NCBI RefSeq assembly: GCF_004208635.1
Contig: NZ_CP035806.1
Span: forward strand, 1,984,001-2,048,000
DNA: 64,000 nucleotides
DNA from: Leucobacter triazinivorans
Lineage (GTDB): Bacteria; Actinomycetota; Actinomycetes; Actinomycetales; Microbacteriaceae
Reading direction: 5' to 3'
The notes beneath the pieces are model-generated. The model was given only the letters and a program-made list of their open reading frames with translations. It was not told the DNA's origin and did not search any database. Of the stretch, positions 53,644-60,977 are shown piece by piece (position 1 is the stretch's first letter; each line of letters opens with the position of its first letter). A program made the translations under genes and the position numbers.

Positions 53644-54437
53644 GCACGGGGTCTGCGGCCGGCCCCCTCGCTCCCGGCCGCGCGCTGCGGGAGCGGTTCC
53701 GCTCGGGCGAACCCACGGTCGGCACCTTCCTGGGGCTCGGCTCGGTGACGGCGGCCGAGGCGTGCGCGGCGGCCGGTCTCGACTGGGTGCTCGTCGACCT
53801 CGAGCACGGCGGCGGGGACGAGGACCAGGTGGGCGCGATCGTCGTCGCCGCCGGCGCGTACGGCGCCGCGACGCTGGTGCGCGTAGAGCAGCCGGAGCGC
53901 ATCCGCATCGGGCGCGCGCTCGACGCCGGTGCGGCGGGCGTGATGTTCCCGCGCATCTCGAGCGCGGCGGAGGCGGCGGAGGCGCGCAGGCATCAGCTGT
54001 ACCCGCCGCAGGGCGACCGCGGTGTGGCCAGTTACAACCGCGCTGCGCGGTGGACGCTCGACACCGCGGCCCTCGACCGGACGAACGAGCAGGCGATCGG
54101 GATCGTGCAGATCGAGACCCGCGGTGCGGTCGACGATCTCGAGGCGATCGCCGCGACCCCCGGGGCCGACGTGCTCTTCGTGGGGCCGCAAGACCTCAGC
54201 TACGCGCTCGGTGTGCCGCGGCAGTTCGACGATCCCGGCTTCCAAGCAGTGCTGGATCGGGTGGTCGAGGCGTGCCGGCGGCACGGCAAGGTCGCCGGCA
54301 TCCTGGCGAACGACCGCGCGGGGGCGGAGCGCTATCGGGATCGCGGCTTCGACTTCCTCGCCATCGGCTCGGACGCGACGCTGCTCGCTTCAGCGGTGAG
54401 CGCCTCGATTCCCGACGGGCTGGGGCTGTGGGCATGA
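53640..54437 (+). CDS. HpcH/HpaI-family class II aldolase
   Basis: A 265-residue metal-dependent aldolase. LVDLEHGG near residue 52 holds the base His, TLVRV the substrate Arg, AGVMFPR the central loop, VQIETRGAVDDLEAI near 158 the metal-binding Glu, and FVGPQDLSYALG near 182 the metal-binding Asp. Such enzymes split 2-keto-3-deoxy- or 4-hydroxy-2-oxo-acids into pyruvate-type products plus an aldehyde. It overlaps the IolD paralogue and the hydroxyacid dehydrogenase gene by 4 bp each, which places it between ring opening and hydroxyacid oxidation or reduction. Confidence 0.88.
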   Translation: MSTGSAAGPLAPGRALRERFRSGEPTVGTFLGLGSVTAAEACAAAGLDWVLVDLEHGGGDEDQVGAIVVAAGAYGAATLVRVEQPERIRIGRALDAGAAGVMFPRISSAAEAAEARRHQLYPPQGDRGVASYNRAARWTLDTAALDRTNEQAIGIVQIETRGAVDDLEAIAATPGADVLFVGPQDLSYALGVPRQFDDPGFQAVLDRVVEACRRHGKVAGILANDRAGAERYRDRGFDFLAIGSDATLLASAVSASIPDGLGLWA

Positions 54438-55498
54438 GCGGCGCGGACCGCGCGCCCGGTGCGGGTGAGACGCAGAATCCCCCCTCCGTCATTCTGCGCG
54501 AGCCTGCGAGTCGCAGAATCTCGGGCGAGGCTGCTGCGACTGTGCTCGTGCCTCGCTCCGCGCAGGATGACCGCGGGCAGGTAAGAGACGATGCACCGGT
54601 CGTGGTCGGCCTCGGCCCGGTCGATCCCGAGCTCGTGCGGCCCCATCTACCGGAGGGCACGATCTTCGTCGCCGATCCCTCGGCGGGGGATCTCGCGGAG
54701 GCAGAGGGCGCGATCGTGCGCGCGGCCTTCGACGTGGACCGCGATCTGCTCGCGCGCATGCCCCGGCTTCGGGTCGTCGCCCGCACCGGCGTGGGCGTCG
54801 AGCGCGTCGACGTCGCTGCCGCGACCGAGCGCGGGGTCGCGGTCGCGGTGACCCCCGGCAGCAACAGCCGCGCCGTCGCCGAGGGCGCGTTCGCGATGAT
54901 CTGCTCCCTCGTGAAGCGAGTGGGGGAATCGCACGCGTTCGTCGCCTCCGGCCGCTGGGGCACCGCTGCGGTGCCGGTGCCCGGCGATCTGCACGGCAAG
55001 ACCTTCGCGGTGCTCGGGTTCGGCCGCATCGGGCGTATCATCGCAGGCTTCGGCGAGGCCTTCGGCATGCGGGTGATCGTGCACGACCCGTTCGTGCGGG
55101 CCGAGGCGTACGAGAACGTGAGCCTGGAGGAGGCGGTGCGCCGCGCGGATGCGGTCACGCTGCATCTGCCGGGCGGCGGCGGAGAGCTGCTGCCGATCGA
55201 GCTGCTGCGCACCGCTGCGCACGGCCTGGTGCTGGTCAACTGCGCCCGCGCCGACCTGGTGCGCGTCGAGACGCTGCGCACCGCGCTCGACGAGGGGGTG
55301 CTCAGCGGCGTCGGGCTCGACGTCTTCGCGCAGGAGCCGGTGGCGGATCATCCGCTCGCCGGGCATCCGCGCGTGCTGCTGAGCCCGCACACGACCGGGC
55401 TCTCCGAGGGTGCGCTGGCGGCCACCTTCCGCATGGCGGCCGAGGCGGTCGCCGAGGTGCTGGCGGGCCACTCGCCGGCCCACGTCGCGACCGTCTGA
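54434..55498 (+). CDS. D-2-hydroxyacid dehydrogenase with in-frame repeat insertion
   Basis: A 354-residue NAD-dependent dehydrogenase. VLGFGRIGRIIAGFG is the Rossmann loop; the catalytic Arg, Glu and His are in NCARADLVRVE, DVFAQEP and SPHTTGLSEGA. The ATG overlaps the aldolase stop (ATGA), but residues 19-46 are encoded by a family A palindrome (54488-54571), and recognisable homology begins only near residue 56. Either the element inserted in frame just after the start, or translation begins downstream (a GTG at 54602 is possible but has a poor ribosome site). Confidence 0.82.
   Translation: MSGADRAPGAGETQNPPSVILREPASRRISGEAAATVLVPRSAQDDRGQVRDDAPVVVGLGPVDPELVRPHLPEGTIFVADPSAGDLAEAEGAIVRAAFDVDRDLLARMPRLRVVARTGVGVERVDVAAATERGVAVAVTPGSNSRAVAEGAFAMICSLVKRVGESHAFVASGRWGTAAVPVPGDLHGKTFAVLGFGRIGRIIAGFGEAFGMRVIVHDPFVRAEAYENVSLEEAVRRADAVTLHLPGGGGELLPIELLRTAAHGLVLVNCARADLVRVETLRTALDEGVLSGVGLDVFAQEPVADHPLAGHPRVLLSPHTTGLSEGALAATFRMAAEAVAEVLAGHSPAHVATV
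54488..54571. repeat. GTCAT-type palindrome (family A) inside a coding sequence
   Basis: GTCATTCTGCGCGAGCCTGC, GAGTCGCAGAATC, a spacer, GCTGCGACTGTGCTCGTGCC and CGCGCAGGATGAC. It keeps the reading frame of the dehydrogenase gene and adds 28 codons. Confidence 0.85.
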
Positions 55499-55558
55499 CC
55501 TCCGCTCGATCGGCGGCGCAGGGCGCTCCCGCCGGTTGTGCGAGGAGCGCAGCGACGA

Positions 55559-55594
55559 GCGCCGTGCTGAGCGCCGTGCTGAGCGCCGTGCTGA
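55559..55594. repeat. 12-bp tandem repeat
   Basis: Three exact copies of GCGCCGTGCTGA, followed by GCGAGGCGAAGCCGAGCC and ATCGAAACC. It lies in the short gap between the dehydrogenase gene and the convergent small protein gene. Confidence 0.85.
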
Positions 55595-55641
55595 GCGAGG
55601 CGAAGCCGAGCCGAAGTATCGAAACCCGAGCGGCTCGGCGC

Positions 55642-55899
55642 TCAGGCCCGCGGCGCGGGCGGCGGGCAGTTGAGGTGGGTCGCCTTCCCCGGCCCGCCGC
55701 GGTCGATCCGATGCTCTGCCATCTGTGCTCCGCACACCGGGCAGCGCGGGTCGACCGGAGGCACGTAGGGCGGTTCGTTCGGATCTCCGAGCTGCGAGGT
55801 CCCCTCGAACTGATAGAAGAACCGCTGCATGGCGGCGTAGAACCCGGGTCGGCCGTCGTAGGGGCTCTCGTGCCAGAGCCGCCGTTTTCGTTTGCGCAC
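55642..55899 (-). CDS. small CxxC (zinc-ribbon-like) protein
   Basis: An 85-residue protein with a basic start (RKRKRRLW), a conserved-looking GRPGFYAAMQRFFYQFEG segment, a Pro-rich turn, and CPVCGAQMAEHRI followed by a further Cys near the end (LNCPP), suggesting a small metal-binding knuckle. I know similar unnamed proteins from actinobacteria but no function. The only start in frame is a GTG at 55899 that lies inside the MarR/OhrR palindrome, so the gene is probably controlled by the divergent regulator. Confidence 0.6.
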   Translation of the reverse strand: MRKRKRRLWHESPYDGRPGFYAAMQRFFYQFEGTSQLGDPNEPPYVPPVDPRCPVCGAQMAEHRIDRGGPGKATHLNCPPPAPRA

Positions 55900-55908
55900 A
55901 AACGAAAA
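55885..55908. promoter_or_regulatory. MarR/OhrR-type operator 1
   Basis: TTTTCGTTTG, four bases, CAAACGAAAA: perfect 10-bp arms. It covers the GTG start of the small CxxC protein and lies 42 bases from the MarR-type gene, fitting an autoregulated divergent promoter. Confidence 0.8.
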
Positions 55909-55916
55909 CTATCACA

Positions 55917-55936
55917 CTTGTTCGTGCACAAACGAG
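55917..55936. promoter_or_regulatory. MarR/OhrR-type operator 2
   Basis: CTTGTTCGTGCACAAACGAG is a second, slightly imperfect copy of the same dyad, eight bases beyond the first and 14 bases before the MarR-type ATG. Two tandem sites on nearly one face of the helix suggest cooperative binding. Confidence 0.75.
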
Positions 55937-55949
55937 ATAGCATCGAGAG

Positions 55950-56396
55950 ATGGAGCAGTTCCCGGAAGACGCCCTCGAACTCGACCGACAGGTGTGCTTC
56001 GCGCTCGCCGTCGCCAGCCGGAGCGTGATCGGCATCTACCGGCCGATCCTGGAGCCGCTCGGCCTGACCCACCCCCAGTACCTCGTCATGCTCGCCCTCT
56101 GGGGCGACGCTCCGCTGCGCTTCGGCGAGATCGCCGACATGCTGCGCCTCGATCCCGCGACGCTCTCGCCGATCATCAAGAGGCTCGAGCACTCCGGCCT
56201 CGTCGAGCGCACCCCGGCGGAGGGTGACGAGCGCACCTTCTGCATCGTGCCGACCGAGGCCGGGCGCGCCCTGCGGGAGCAGGCGCTCTCGGTGCCGCCC
56301 GCCGTGGTCGAGCAACTCGGCCTGCCCGTCGAGCGTCTCATGGCGCTGCGGGACGAGCTCGCGACGGTGATCGCGGCCGTCGATCGCTCGGCCTGA
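55950..56396 (+). CDS. MarR-family regulator, OhrR-like
   Basis: A 148-residue winged-helix repressor. The N-terminus LELDRQVCFALAVASRSVIGIYRPIL contains Cys16 in the position of the peroxide-sensing cysteine of OhrR; GLTHPQYLVMLALW, LRLDPATLSPIIKRLEHSGLV and the wing DERTFCIVPTEAG follow. OhrR proteins respond to organic hydroperoxides and usually control ohr; no ohr gene is adjacent, so the target here may be the divergent CxxC protein and itself. Confidence 0.85.
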   Translation: MEQFPEDALELDRQVCFALAVASRSVIGIYRPILEPLGLTHPQYLVMLALWGDAPLRFGEIADMLRLDPATLSPIIKRLEHSGLVERTPAEGDERTFCIVPTEAGRALREQALSVPPAVVEQLGLPVERLMALRDELATVIAAVDRSA

Positions 56397-56439
56397 GAGG
56401 CGTATCGCCGAGCACTCCGCGCGACGAGGCCACCCGCGT

Positions 56440-56577
56440 GCCGTGCTCGCGGGCCTCGGTGGCCAGTGCGGCGATGCGCGCGGCGACGGTGAGGGGGCTG
56501 CGCGGGGACTCGCCCCCGGGTTTGGCGGTGCCCGCAGTGGTCCAGCAGGTGGCCAGCAGTCGAGGCTCGGCGGTCAT
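56440..56577 (-). pseudogene. N-terminal remnant of a TIM-barrel sugar isomerase
   Basis: From an ATG at 56577 the frame reads PRLLATCWTTAGTAKPGG, SPRSPLTVAARIAALA, which is the start of a xylose-isomerase-like epimerase (strand 1 and helix 1). After about 40 residues homology stops and the frame becomes random Arg/Pro/Ser sequence. The rest of the protein (about 220 residues) is gone. It is divergent from the sugar importer and shares its LacI-palindrome region, so it was probably once a partner gene of that importer. Confidence 0.55.
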
Positions 56578-56669
56578 GGGGCTCCTTCGGGGTCGGTGGG
56601 CGGTGCGGCTGCTGCCGGAGTGCCGTGTCCTCGGCGGTGCTGCCGCGTCCCGCACAGGAGCGGGCGTCC

Positions 56670-56713
56670 TTGACAGGGGCGAGATGCCCGTGTGATGATT
56701 TGGACCGGTCCAA
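56670..56713 (+). promoter_or_regulatory. promoter with abutting LacI operator (palindrome 2)
   Basis: TTGACA (56670) and GATGAT (56694) are 18 bases apart, and TTGGACCGGTCCAA (56700-56713) begins directly after the -10 box. It lies 158 bases before the importer lipoprotein gene, leaving a long leader. Same layout as at 49826 and 60874. Confidence 0.8.
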
Positions 56714-56771
56714 GTTTGCCAGGATGTTTCGCGGGACGCCGGGACCGTTTCGGCGAGGTCGTTATCGAACC

Positions 56772-56847
56772 TTTACCGTAGGTGTCGCCTCGGGGCGAAA
56801 GTTACGGTACTGTAAAACCGAGCGCAAGCTTTGTAACGACATTAGTT
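56772..56847 (+). promoter_or_regulatory. leader with two further dyads before the importer gene
   Basis: TTTACCGTA (56772) is inverted as TTACGGTACTGTAA (56802-56815), itself a dyad. TGTAACGACATTAGTT (56832-56847) shares 12 bases with the iolT promoter (40283). Both lie between the LacI operator and the ATG at 56871, so the importer may answer to more than one regulator. Confidence 0.45.
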
Positions 56848-56870
56848 CAATTACACGATGGAGTGAAGCG

Positions 56871-57866
56871 ATGTTGAAGTCACGTAAGGGTCGTTGGGGC
56901 AAGCTCGGTCTTGCCGGTGTCGCAGCCACGGGGGCGCTGCTGCTCGCCGCGTGCGGTTCTCCCGCGGGTGCCGGGGGCGGCGCGGCCGGCGGCGAAGAGG
57001 GCGGCAGCTCCGATCTCGAGCCGCTGAAGGTCGCACTCGTCACCCACGCCGCTCCGGGCGACACCTTCTGGGACACGATCCGTGCAGGTGCGGAAGACGC
57101 TGCGGACAAGAACAACGTCGATCTGCTCTACAGCTCGGATCCCGATGGTGCCCGCCAGGCGCAGCTGGTGCAGCAGGCGGTGGACCAGGGCGTCGACGGC
57201 ATCGTCGTGACGCTGGCGAAGGCCGACGCGATGTCCGGCGAGGTCAAGAAGGCCGTCGAAGCCGGCATCCCGGTCTTCAGCATCAACGCGGGCGAGGAGC
57301 AGTTCAAGGAGATGGGCGTGCTCGCCCACTTCGGTCAGAACGAGTTCATCGCCGGTCAGGCCGCCGGTGAGCAGTTCAACGAGGCGGGTCTGAGCAAGGT
57401 CGTCTGCGTGATCCAGGAGCAGGGCCACGTAGGCCTCGAGTCCCGCTGCGAGGGTCTGGCCGACACGTTCAGCGGCTCTTCCGAGGTGCTGTACGTGCAG
57501 GGCACCGACATGACCAACGTCGCCTCGACCATCACCTCGAAGCTGCAGACCAACTCGGACATCGACGGTGTGCTCACGCTCGGCGCCCCCTTCGCGCTGA
57601 CCGCTCAGGACGCCATCGCCGACGCCGGCTCGAGCGCCGTGCTCGCAACCACCGACCTCAATGCCGACGTCTACAACGCCATCAACGACGGGTCGATTCT
57701 CTTCGGCATCGACCAGCAGCCCTTCCTGCAGGGCTACTCCAGCGTCGAGGCGGTGCGCCTGTTCAACCAGGGGGGCTACGTGCTCGGCGGAGGCCAGGCC
57801 GTCCTGACCGGCCCGGCCGTGGTCAACGCCGACAACGCCGACAGCGTCTCGGCGCAGTTCGAGTGA
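56871..57866 (+). CDS. sugar ABC transporter substrate-binding lipoprotein (FrcB-like)
   Basis: A 331-residue lipoprotein: signal peptide with LLLAACGS (lipidated Cys28), a Gly/Glu linker, and a type-I periplasmic-binding fold (VALVTHAAPGDTFWDTIRAGAEDAA, IVVTLAKADAMSGEVKKAVEAGIPVFSINAG, ILFGIDQQPFLQGYSSVEAV). The family binds monosaccharides or cyclitols. First gene of a three-gene importer operon; located in a cyclitol island and under the LacI palindrome, so inositol isomers or related polyols are plausible ligands. Confidence 0.88.
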   Translation: MLKSRKGRWGKLGLAGVAATGALLLAACGSPAGAGGGAAGGEEGGSSDLEPLKVALVTHAAPGDTFWDTIRAGAEDAADKNNVDLLYSSDPDGARQAQLVQQAVDQGVDGIVVTLAKADAMSGEVKKAVEAGIPVFSINAGEEQFKEMGVLAHFGQNEFIAGQAAGEQFNEAGLSKVVCVIQEQGHVGLESRCEGLADTFSGSSEVLYVQGTDMTNVASTITSKLQTNSDIDGVLTLGAPFALTAQDAIADAGSSAVLATTDLNADVYNAINDGSILFGIDQQPFLQGYSSVEAVRLFNQGGYVLGGGQAVLTGPAVVNADNADSVSAQFE

Positions 57867-57891
57867 TACAGGTCGCCCGAAAGACTGATTG

Positions 57892-58938
57892 ATGTCTACA
57901 GCAACTGTCTCCAAGGCAGACGAGCGCCTGGCCTCCGGCAACCTCTTCACGCGGTTCTTCACCAAGCCGGAGGCCGGCGCCACCGCCGCGGCGCTCGTCC
58001 TCGCGATCATGTTCGCCGTGGTCGCGCCCCAGTTCACCCGGCCCGAGTCGATCGCCACGATCCTGTACGGCGCCTCGACCGTCGGCATCATGGCCGTCGG
58101 CGTCTCGCTGCTCATGATCGGCGGAGAGGTCGACCTCTCCGCCGGCGTCGGCGTGATCTTCTCGGCGCTGTCGGCGTCGCTGTTCCTGTACTGGTTCGGC
58201 GGCAACGTCTGGTTCGGGGTGATCATCGGCCTCGTCACCTCGTTGATCCTCGGATTCGTGAACGGCTGGCTGCTCACCAAGACGAAGCTCTCGAGCTTCA
58301 TCATCACGCTGGCGACGTTCTTCATGGTGACCGGCCTCAATCTCGGTGTCACCCGCGCGATCACGGGCGGGGTCGCCGCCCCCTCGATCGAGCGCTGGCC
58401 GGGCTTCGAGTCGGCAGCGGCCGTCTTCGCCTCCGACATCCCGGTGTTCGGCGTCAACGTGAAGATCACGGTGTTCTACTGGATCCTGCTCGTGATCGTC
58501 GCGACCTGGATCCTGCAGCGCACGAGGACGGGCAACTGGATCTTCTCGAGCGGCGGTGCACCGGACGCGGCCCGCGCGGTCGGCGTGCCGGTGGTGTGGA
58601 CCAAGATCGGCCTCTACATGGGCGTGAGCTTCTGCGCGTGGCTGCTGGGCATGCATCAGCTGTTCGCCTTCAAGACGGTGCAGTCGGGCGAGGGAATCGG
58701 CAACGAATTCCTCTACATCATCGCCGCGGTGGTCGGCGGCTGTCTCATGACCGGCGGCTACGGCAGCGCGATCGGCGGCGCGATCGGCGCCCTCATCTAC
58801 GGCATGGCGCTGAAGGGCGTCGTGTACGCGGAGTGGAACCCCGACTGGCTGAAGTTCTTCCTCGGCGCGATGCTCCTCGGGGCCACCGTGCTGAACTTCA
58901 CCCTGCAGCGCCGCGCGGGCAAGGGAGGCAAGAAATGA
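57892..58938 (+). CDS. sugar ABC transporter permease (FrcC/RbsC-like)
   Basis: A 348-residue permease with eight to ten predicted helices. [20 protein letters not shown] near residue 80, [25 protein letters not shown] near 120 and GGNEFLYI-like [29 protein letters not shown] near 265 are the RbsC/FrcC signatures. It ends GKGGKK and overlaps the ATPase gene by ATGA. Confidence 0.9.
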   Translation: MSTATVSKADERLASGNLFTRFFTKPEAGATAAALVLAIMFAVVAPQFTRPESIATILYGASTVGIMAVGVSLLMIGGEVDLSAGVGVIFSALSASLFLYWFGGNVWFGVIIGLVTSLILGFVNGWLLTKTKLSSFIITLATFFMVTGLNLGVTRAITGGVAAPSIERWPGFESAAAVFASDIPVFGVNVKITVFYWILLVIVATWILQRTRTGNWIFSSGGAPDAARAVGVPVVWTKIGLYMGVSFCAWLLGMHQLFAFKTVQSGEGIGNEFLYIIAAVVGGCLMTGGYGSAIGGAIGALIYGMALKGVVYAEWNPDWLKFFLGAMLLGATVLNFTLQRRAGKGGKK

Positions 58939-59867
58939 ACACCAGGGAAGCCGCGAGCCCCGCGGCCGCCGCGCCGCTCGTCGAGCTGCGCGCCGCGGGC
59001 AAGCGCTACGGCAACATCATCGCCCTGCGCGACGTGAGCCTGGAGGTGAGCCCGGGCGAGGTGACGTGCGTGCTCGGCGACAACGGCGCCGGCAAGTCGA
59101 CGCTCATCAAGATCATCGCCGGCCTGCACCAGAACACCGAGGGCGCCTACCTCGTCGACGGCCAGGAGGTGAAGTTCACCTCGCCGCGCGAGGCGCTCAA
59201 CCGGGGGATCGCGACGGTGTACCAGGACCTCGCCGTCGCGCCGCTCATGCCGGTGTGGCGCAACTTCTTCCTGGGCTCCGAGGTCTCCACGGGCTGGGGC
59301 CCGTTCCGGCGGCTCGACGTCGAATTCATGCGGGAGACGGCGAAGAAGGAGCTGCTCGACATGGGCATCGATCTGCGCGACGTGGATCAGCCCATCGGCA
59401 CCCTCTCGGGCGGCGAGCGCCAGTGCGTGGCCATCGCGCGCGCTGTGTACTTCGGCGCGAAGGTGCTGATCCTCGACGAGCCGACCGCGGCCCTGGGCGT
59501 GAAGCAGTCGGGTGTGGTGCTGCGCTACATCATCCAGGCTCGGGATCGCGGCCTCGGTGTGATCTTCATCACGCACAATCCGCACCACGCCTACCCGGTG
59601 GGCGACCGCTTCCTGCTGCTCAAGCGCGGCCAGAGCATCGGCTACCACGAGAAGTCGGAGATCTCGCTCGAGGAGCTGACCGGCCTCATGGCCGGCGGCG
59701 CCGAGCTCGAGCAGCTGGTGCACGAACTGCGTCAGGTCGGCACGAGCACCGACGAGGTGCGGGTCATCCGCGACGAGATCGAGGAGGACACCGCCGCGGG
59801 GGTCGGCCACGTGCCCGTCACGGAGGCCGTCAACATCCGAGATCTCCCGGAGACCGAGGGCAAATAG
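58935..59867 (+). CDS. sugar ABC transporter ATPase with single nucleotide-binding domain (FrcA-like)
   Basis: A 310-residue ATPase. Walker [10 protein letters not shown] near residue 54, signature [15 protein letters not shown], Walker [14 protein letters not shown] and switch [14 protein letters not shown]. Most sugar importers of this class use a duplicated ATPase of about 500 residues; this one has a single domain as in FrcA, plus an acidic C-terminal extension of about 50 residues ([14 protein letters not shown] to the end) not needed for the fold. It energises the 57892 permease. Confidence 0.9.
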   Translation: MNTREAASPAAAAPLVELRAAGKRYGNIIALRDVSLEVSPGEVTCVLGDNGAGKSTLIKIIAGLHQNTEGAYLVDGQEVKFTSPREALNRGIATVYQDLAVAPLMPVWRNFFLGSEVSTGWGPFRRLDVEFMRETAKKELLDMGIDLRDVDQPIGTLSGGERQCVAIARAVYFGAKVLILDEPTAALGVKQSGVVLRYIIQARDRGLGVIFITHNPHHAYPVGDRFLLLKRGQSIGYHEKSEISLEELTGLMAGGAELEQLVHELRQVGTSTDEVRVIRDEIEEDTAAGVGHVPVTEAVNIRDLPETEGK

Positions 59868-60013
59868 CCGGCAGCAGCTGCCGGCGGCCGTCAGGGGCGC
59901 TGCACCGTCGGGGGTGCGGCGCCCCTTGCTCGTGTCCGGTCTCCGATTCCCGGCAGCCCGACCCCGGTCGCGCCCGGCTGGTCATCTCCGGGAGGCGCCT
60001 CTAGGCTTGAGCC

Positions 60014-60829
60014 ATGGCGGCAGCGGCGGAACGAGTAGCGGTGATCTCGGGCGCGGGCGCTCCCGACGGGATCGGGTTCGCGACGGCGATGCGGCTCGTG
60101 CGTGCCGGGTACCGCGTCGTCGTGGGGGCCACGAGCGCCCGGATCCTCGCCCGCGCGGAAGAGCTGGAGCGCGCAGCGGCCGGATCGCGCACAGTGGGAT
60201 CGCGTGCCGGGGACGGCGCGCCCCGGGCGATCCCGGTCGTCGCTGATCTCACGGAGGAGGCGGGTGCTGAGCGCCTGGTGGGCGCCGCGATCGACGGCTT
60301 CGGGCGTCTCGACGTGCTCGTGAACAACGCGGGCATGACCTCGGTCTCCGATCCGCAGGATCCCGCCCCCGCCTCCGATCTCGACCGGGCGGGCTGGGAC
60401 CACGCGATCGCTCGCAATCTGACAACGGCCTACCTGGTCTCCCGATGCGCTCTGCCCCACCTCACGGCGGCGGAGCACGGGCGCATCGTCACCGTATCGT
60501 CGGTGTCGGGTCCGCTGCTCGCCTACCGCGGCGACGTCGCCTACCATGCGGCGAAAGCCGGGCTCGTCGGGCTCACGCGGTCCCTCGCCGTCGACCTGGC
60601 CGCGAAGGGTACCACGGCCAACGCCGTCGCCCCGGGCTGGATCAGGACCGGCTCCGCCACCGAGCACGAGAACCGGATGGGCGACGCGACCCCGATGGGG
60701 CGCTCCGGCACGCCCGACGAGGTGGCCGCCGTGATCGAGTTCCTCGCCTCGCCGGGCGCCTCCTATGTCACCGGGCAGGTACTCGTGGTCGACGGCGGCA
60801 ACGCCATTCAGGACGAGAAGGGGATCTGA
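60014..60829 (+). CDS. short-chain dehydrogenase/reductase
   Basis: A 271-residue SDR with [19 protein letters not shown] (cofactor loop), [10 protein letters not shown] near residue 95, catalytic Ser in [12 protein letters not shown] and YHAAKAG, and [19 protein letters not shown] loop of some 15 extra residues rich in Gly, Ser and Arg lies between strands 2 and 3. It stands alone between the importer and the Gfo/Idh operon and probably oxidises a polyol or keto-sugar of that pathway. Substrate unknown. Confidence 0.8.
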   Translation: MAAAAERVAVISGAGAPDGIGFATAMRLVRAGYRVVVGATSARILARAEELERAAAGSRTVGSRAGDGAPRAIPVVADLTEEAGAERLVGAAIDGFGRLDVLVNNAGMTSVSDPQDPAPASDLDRAGWDHAIARNLTTAYLVSRCALPHLTAAEHGRIVTVSSVSGPLLAYRGDVAYHAAKAGLVGLTRSLAVDLAAKGTTANAVAPGWIRTGSATEHENRMGDATPMGRSGTPDEVAAVIEFLASPGASYVTGQVLVVDGGNAIQDEKGI

Positions 60830-60873
60830 GCCGCGGGGTTCGCGCCGGTGTGCGCGCCTCGCCCGTGCGCGTA

Positions 60874-60916
60874 TTGACATCCACGGGCCTTGTCCTTACA
60901 ATTTGGACCGGTCCAT
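60874..60916 (+). promoter_or_regulatory. strong promoter with overlapping IolR-type site and abutting LacI operator
   Basis: TTGACA (60874) and TACAAT (60897) are exactly 17 bases apart, the best promoter in the window. TTGTCCTTACAA (60890-60901) matches the TTGTCYTWWCAA motif and overlaps the -10 box; TTGGACCGGTCCAT (60903-60916) follows at once and would cover the start site. Both repressor types could therefore act on the 60978 operon. Confidence 0.82.
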
Positions 60917-60977
60917 AATGAAGTCAGAACCGCGATGAAGCACGGTGCGCAGCACCTCGACTGAGAGAAATATCATC

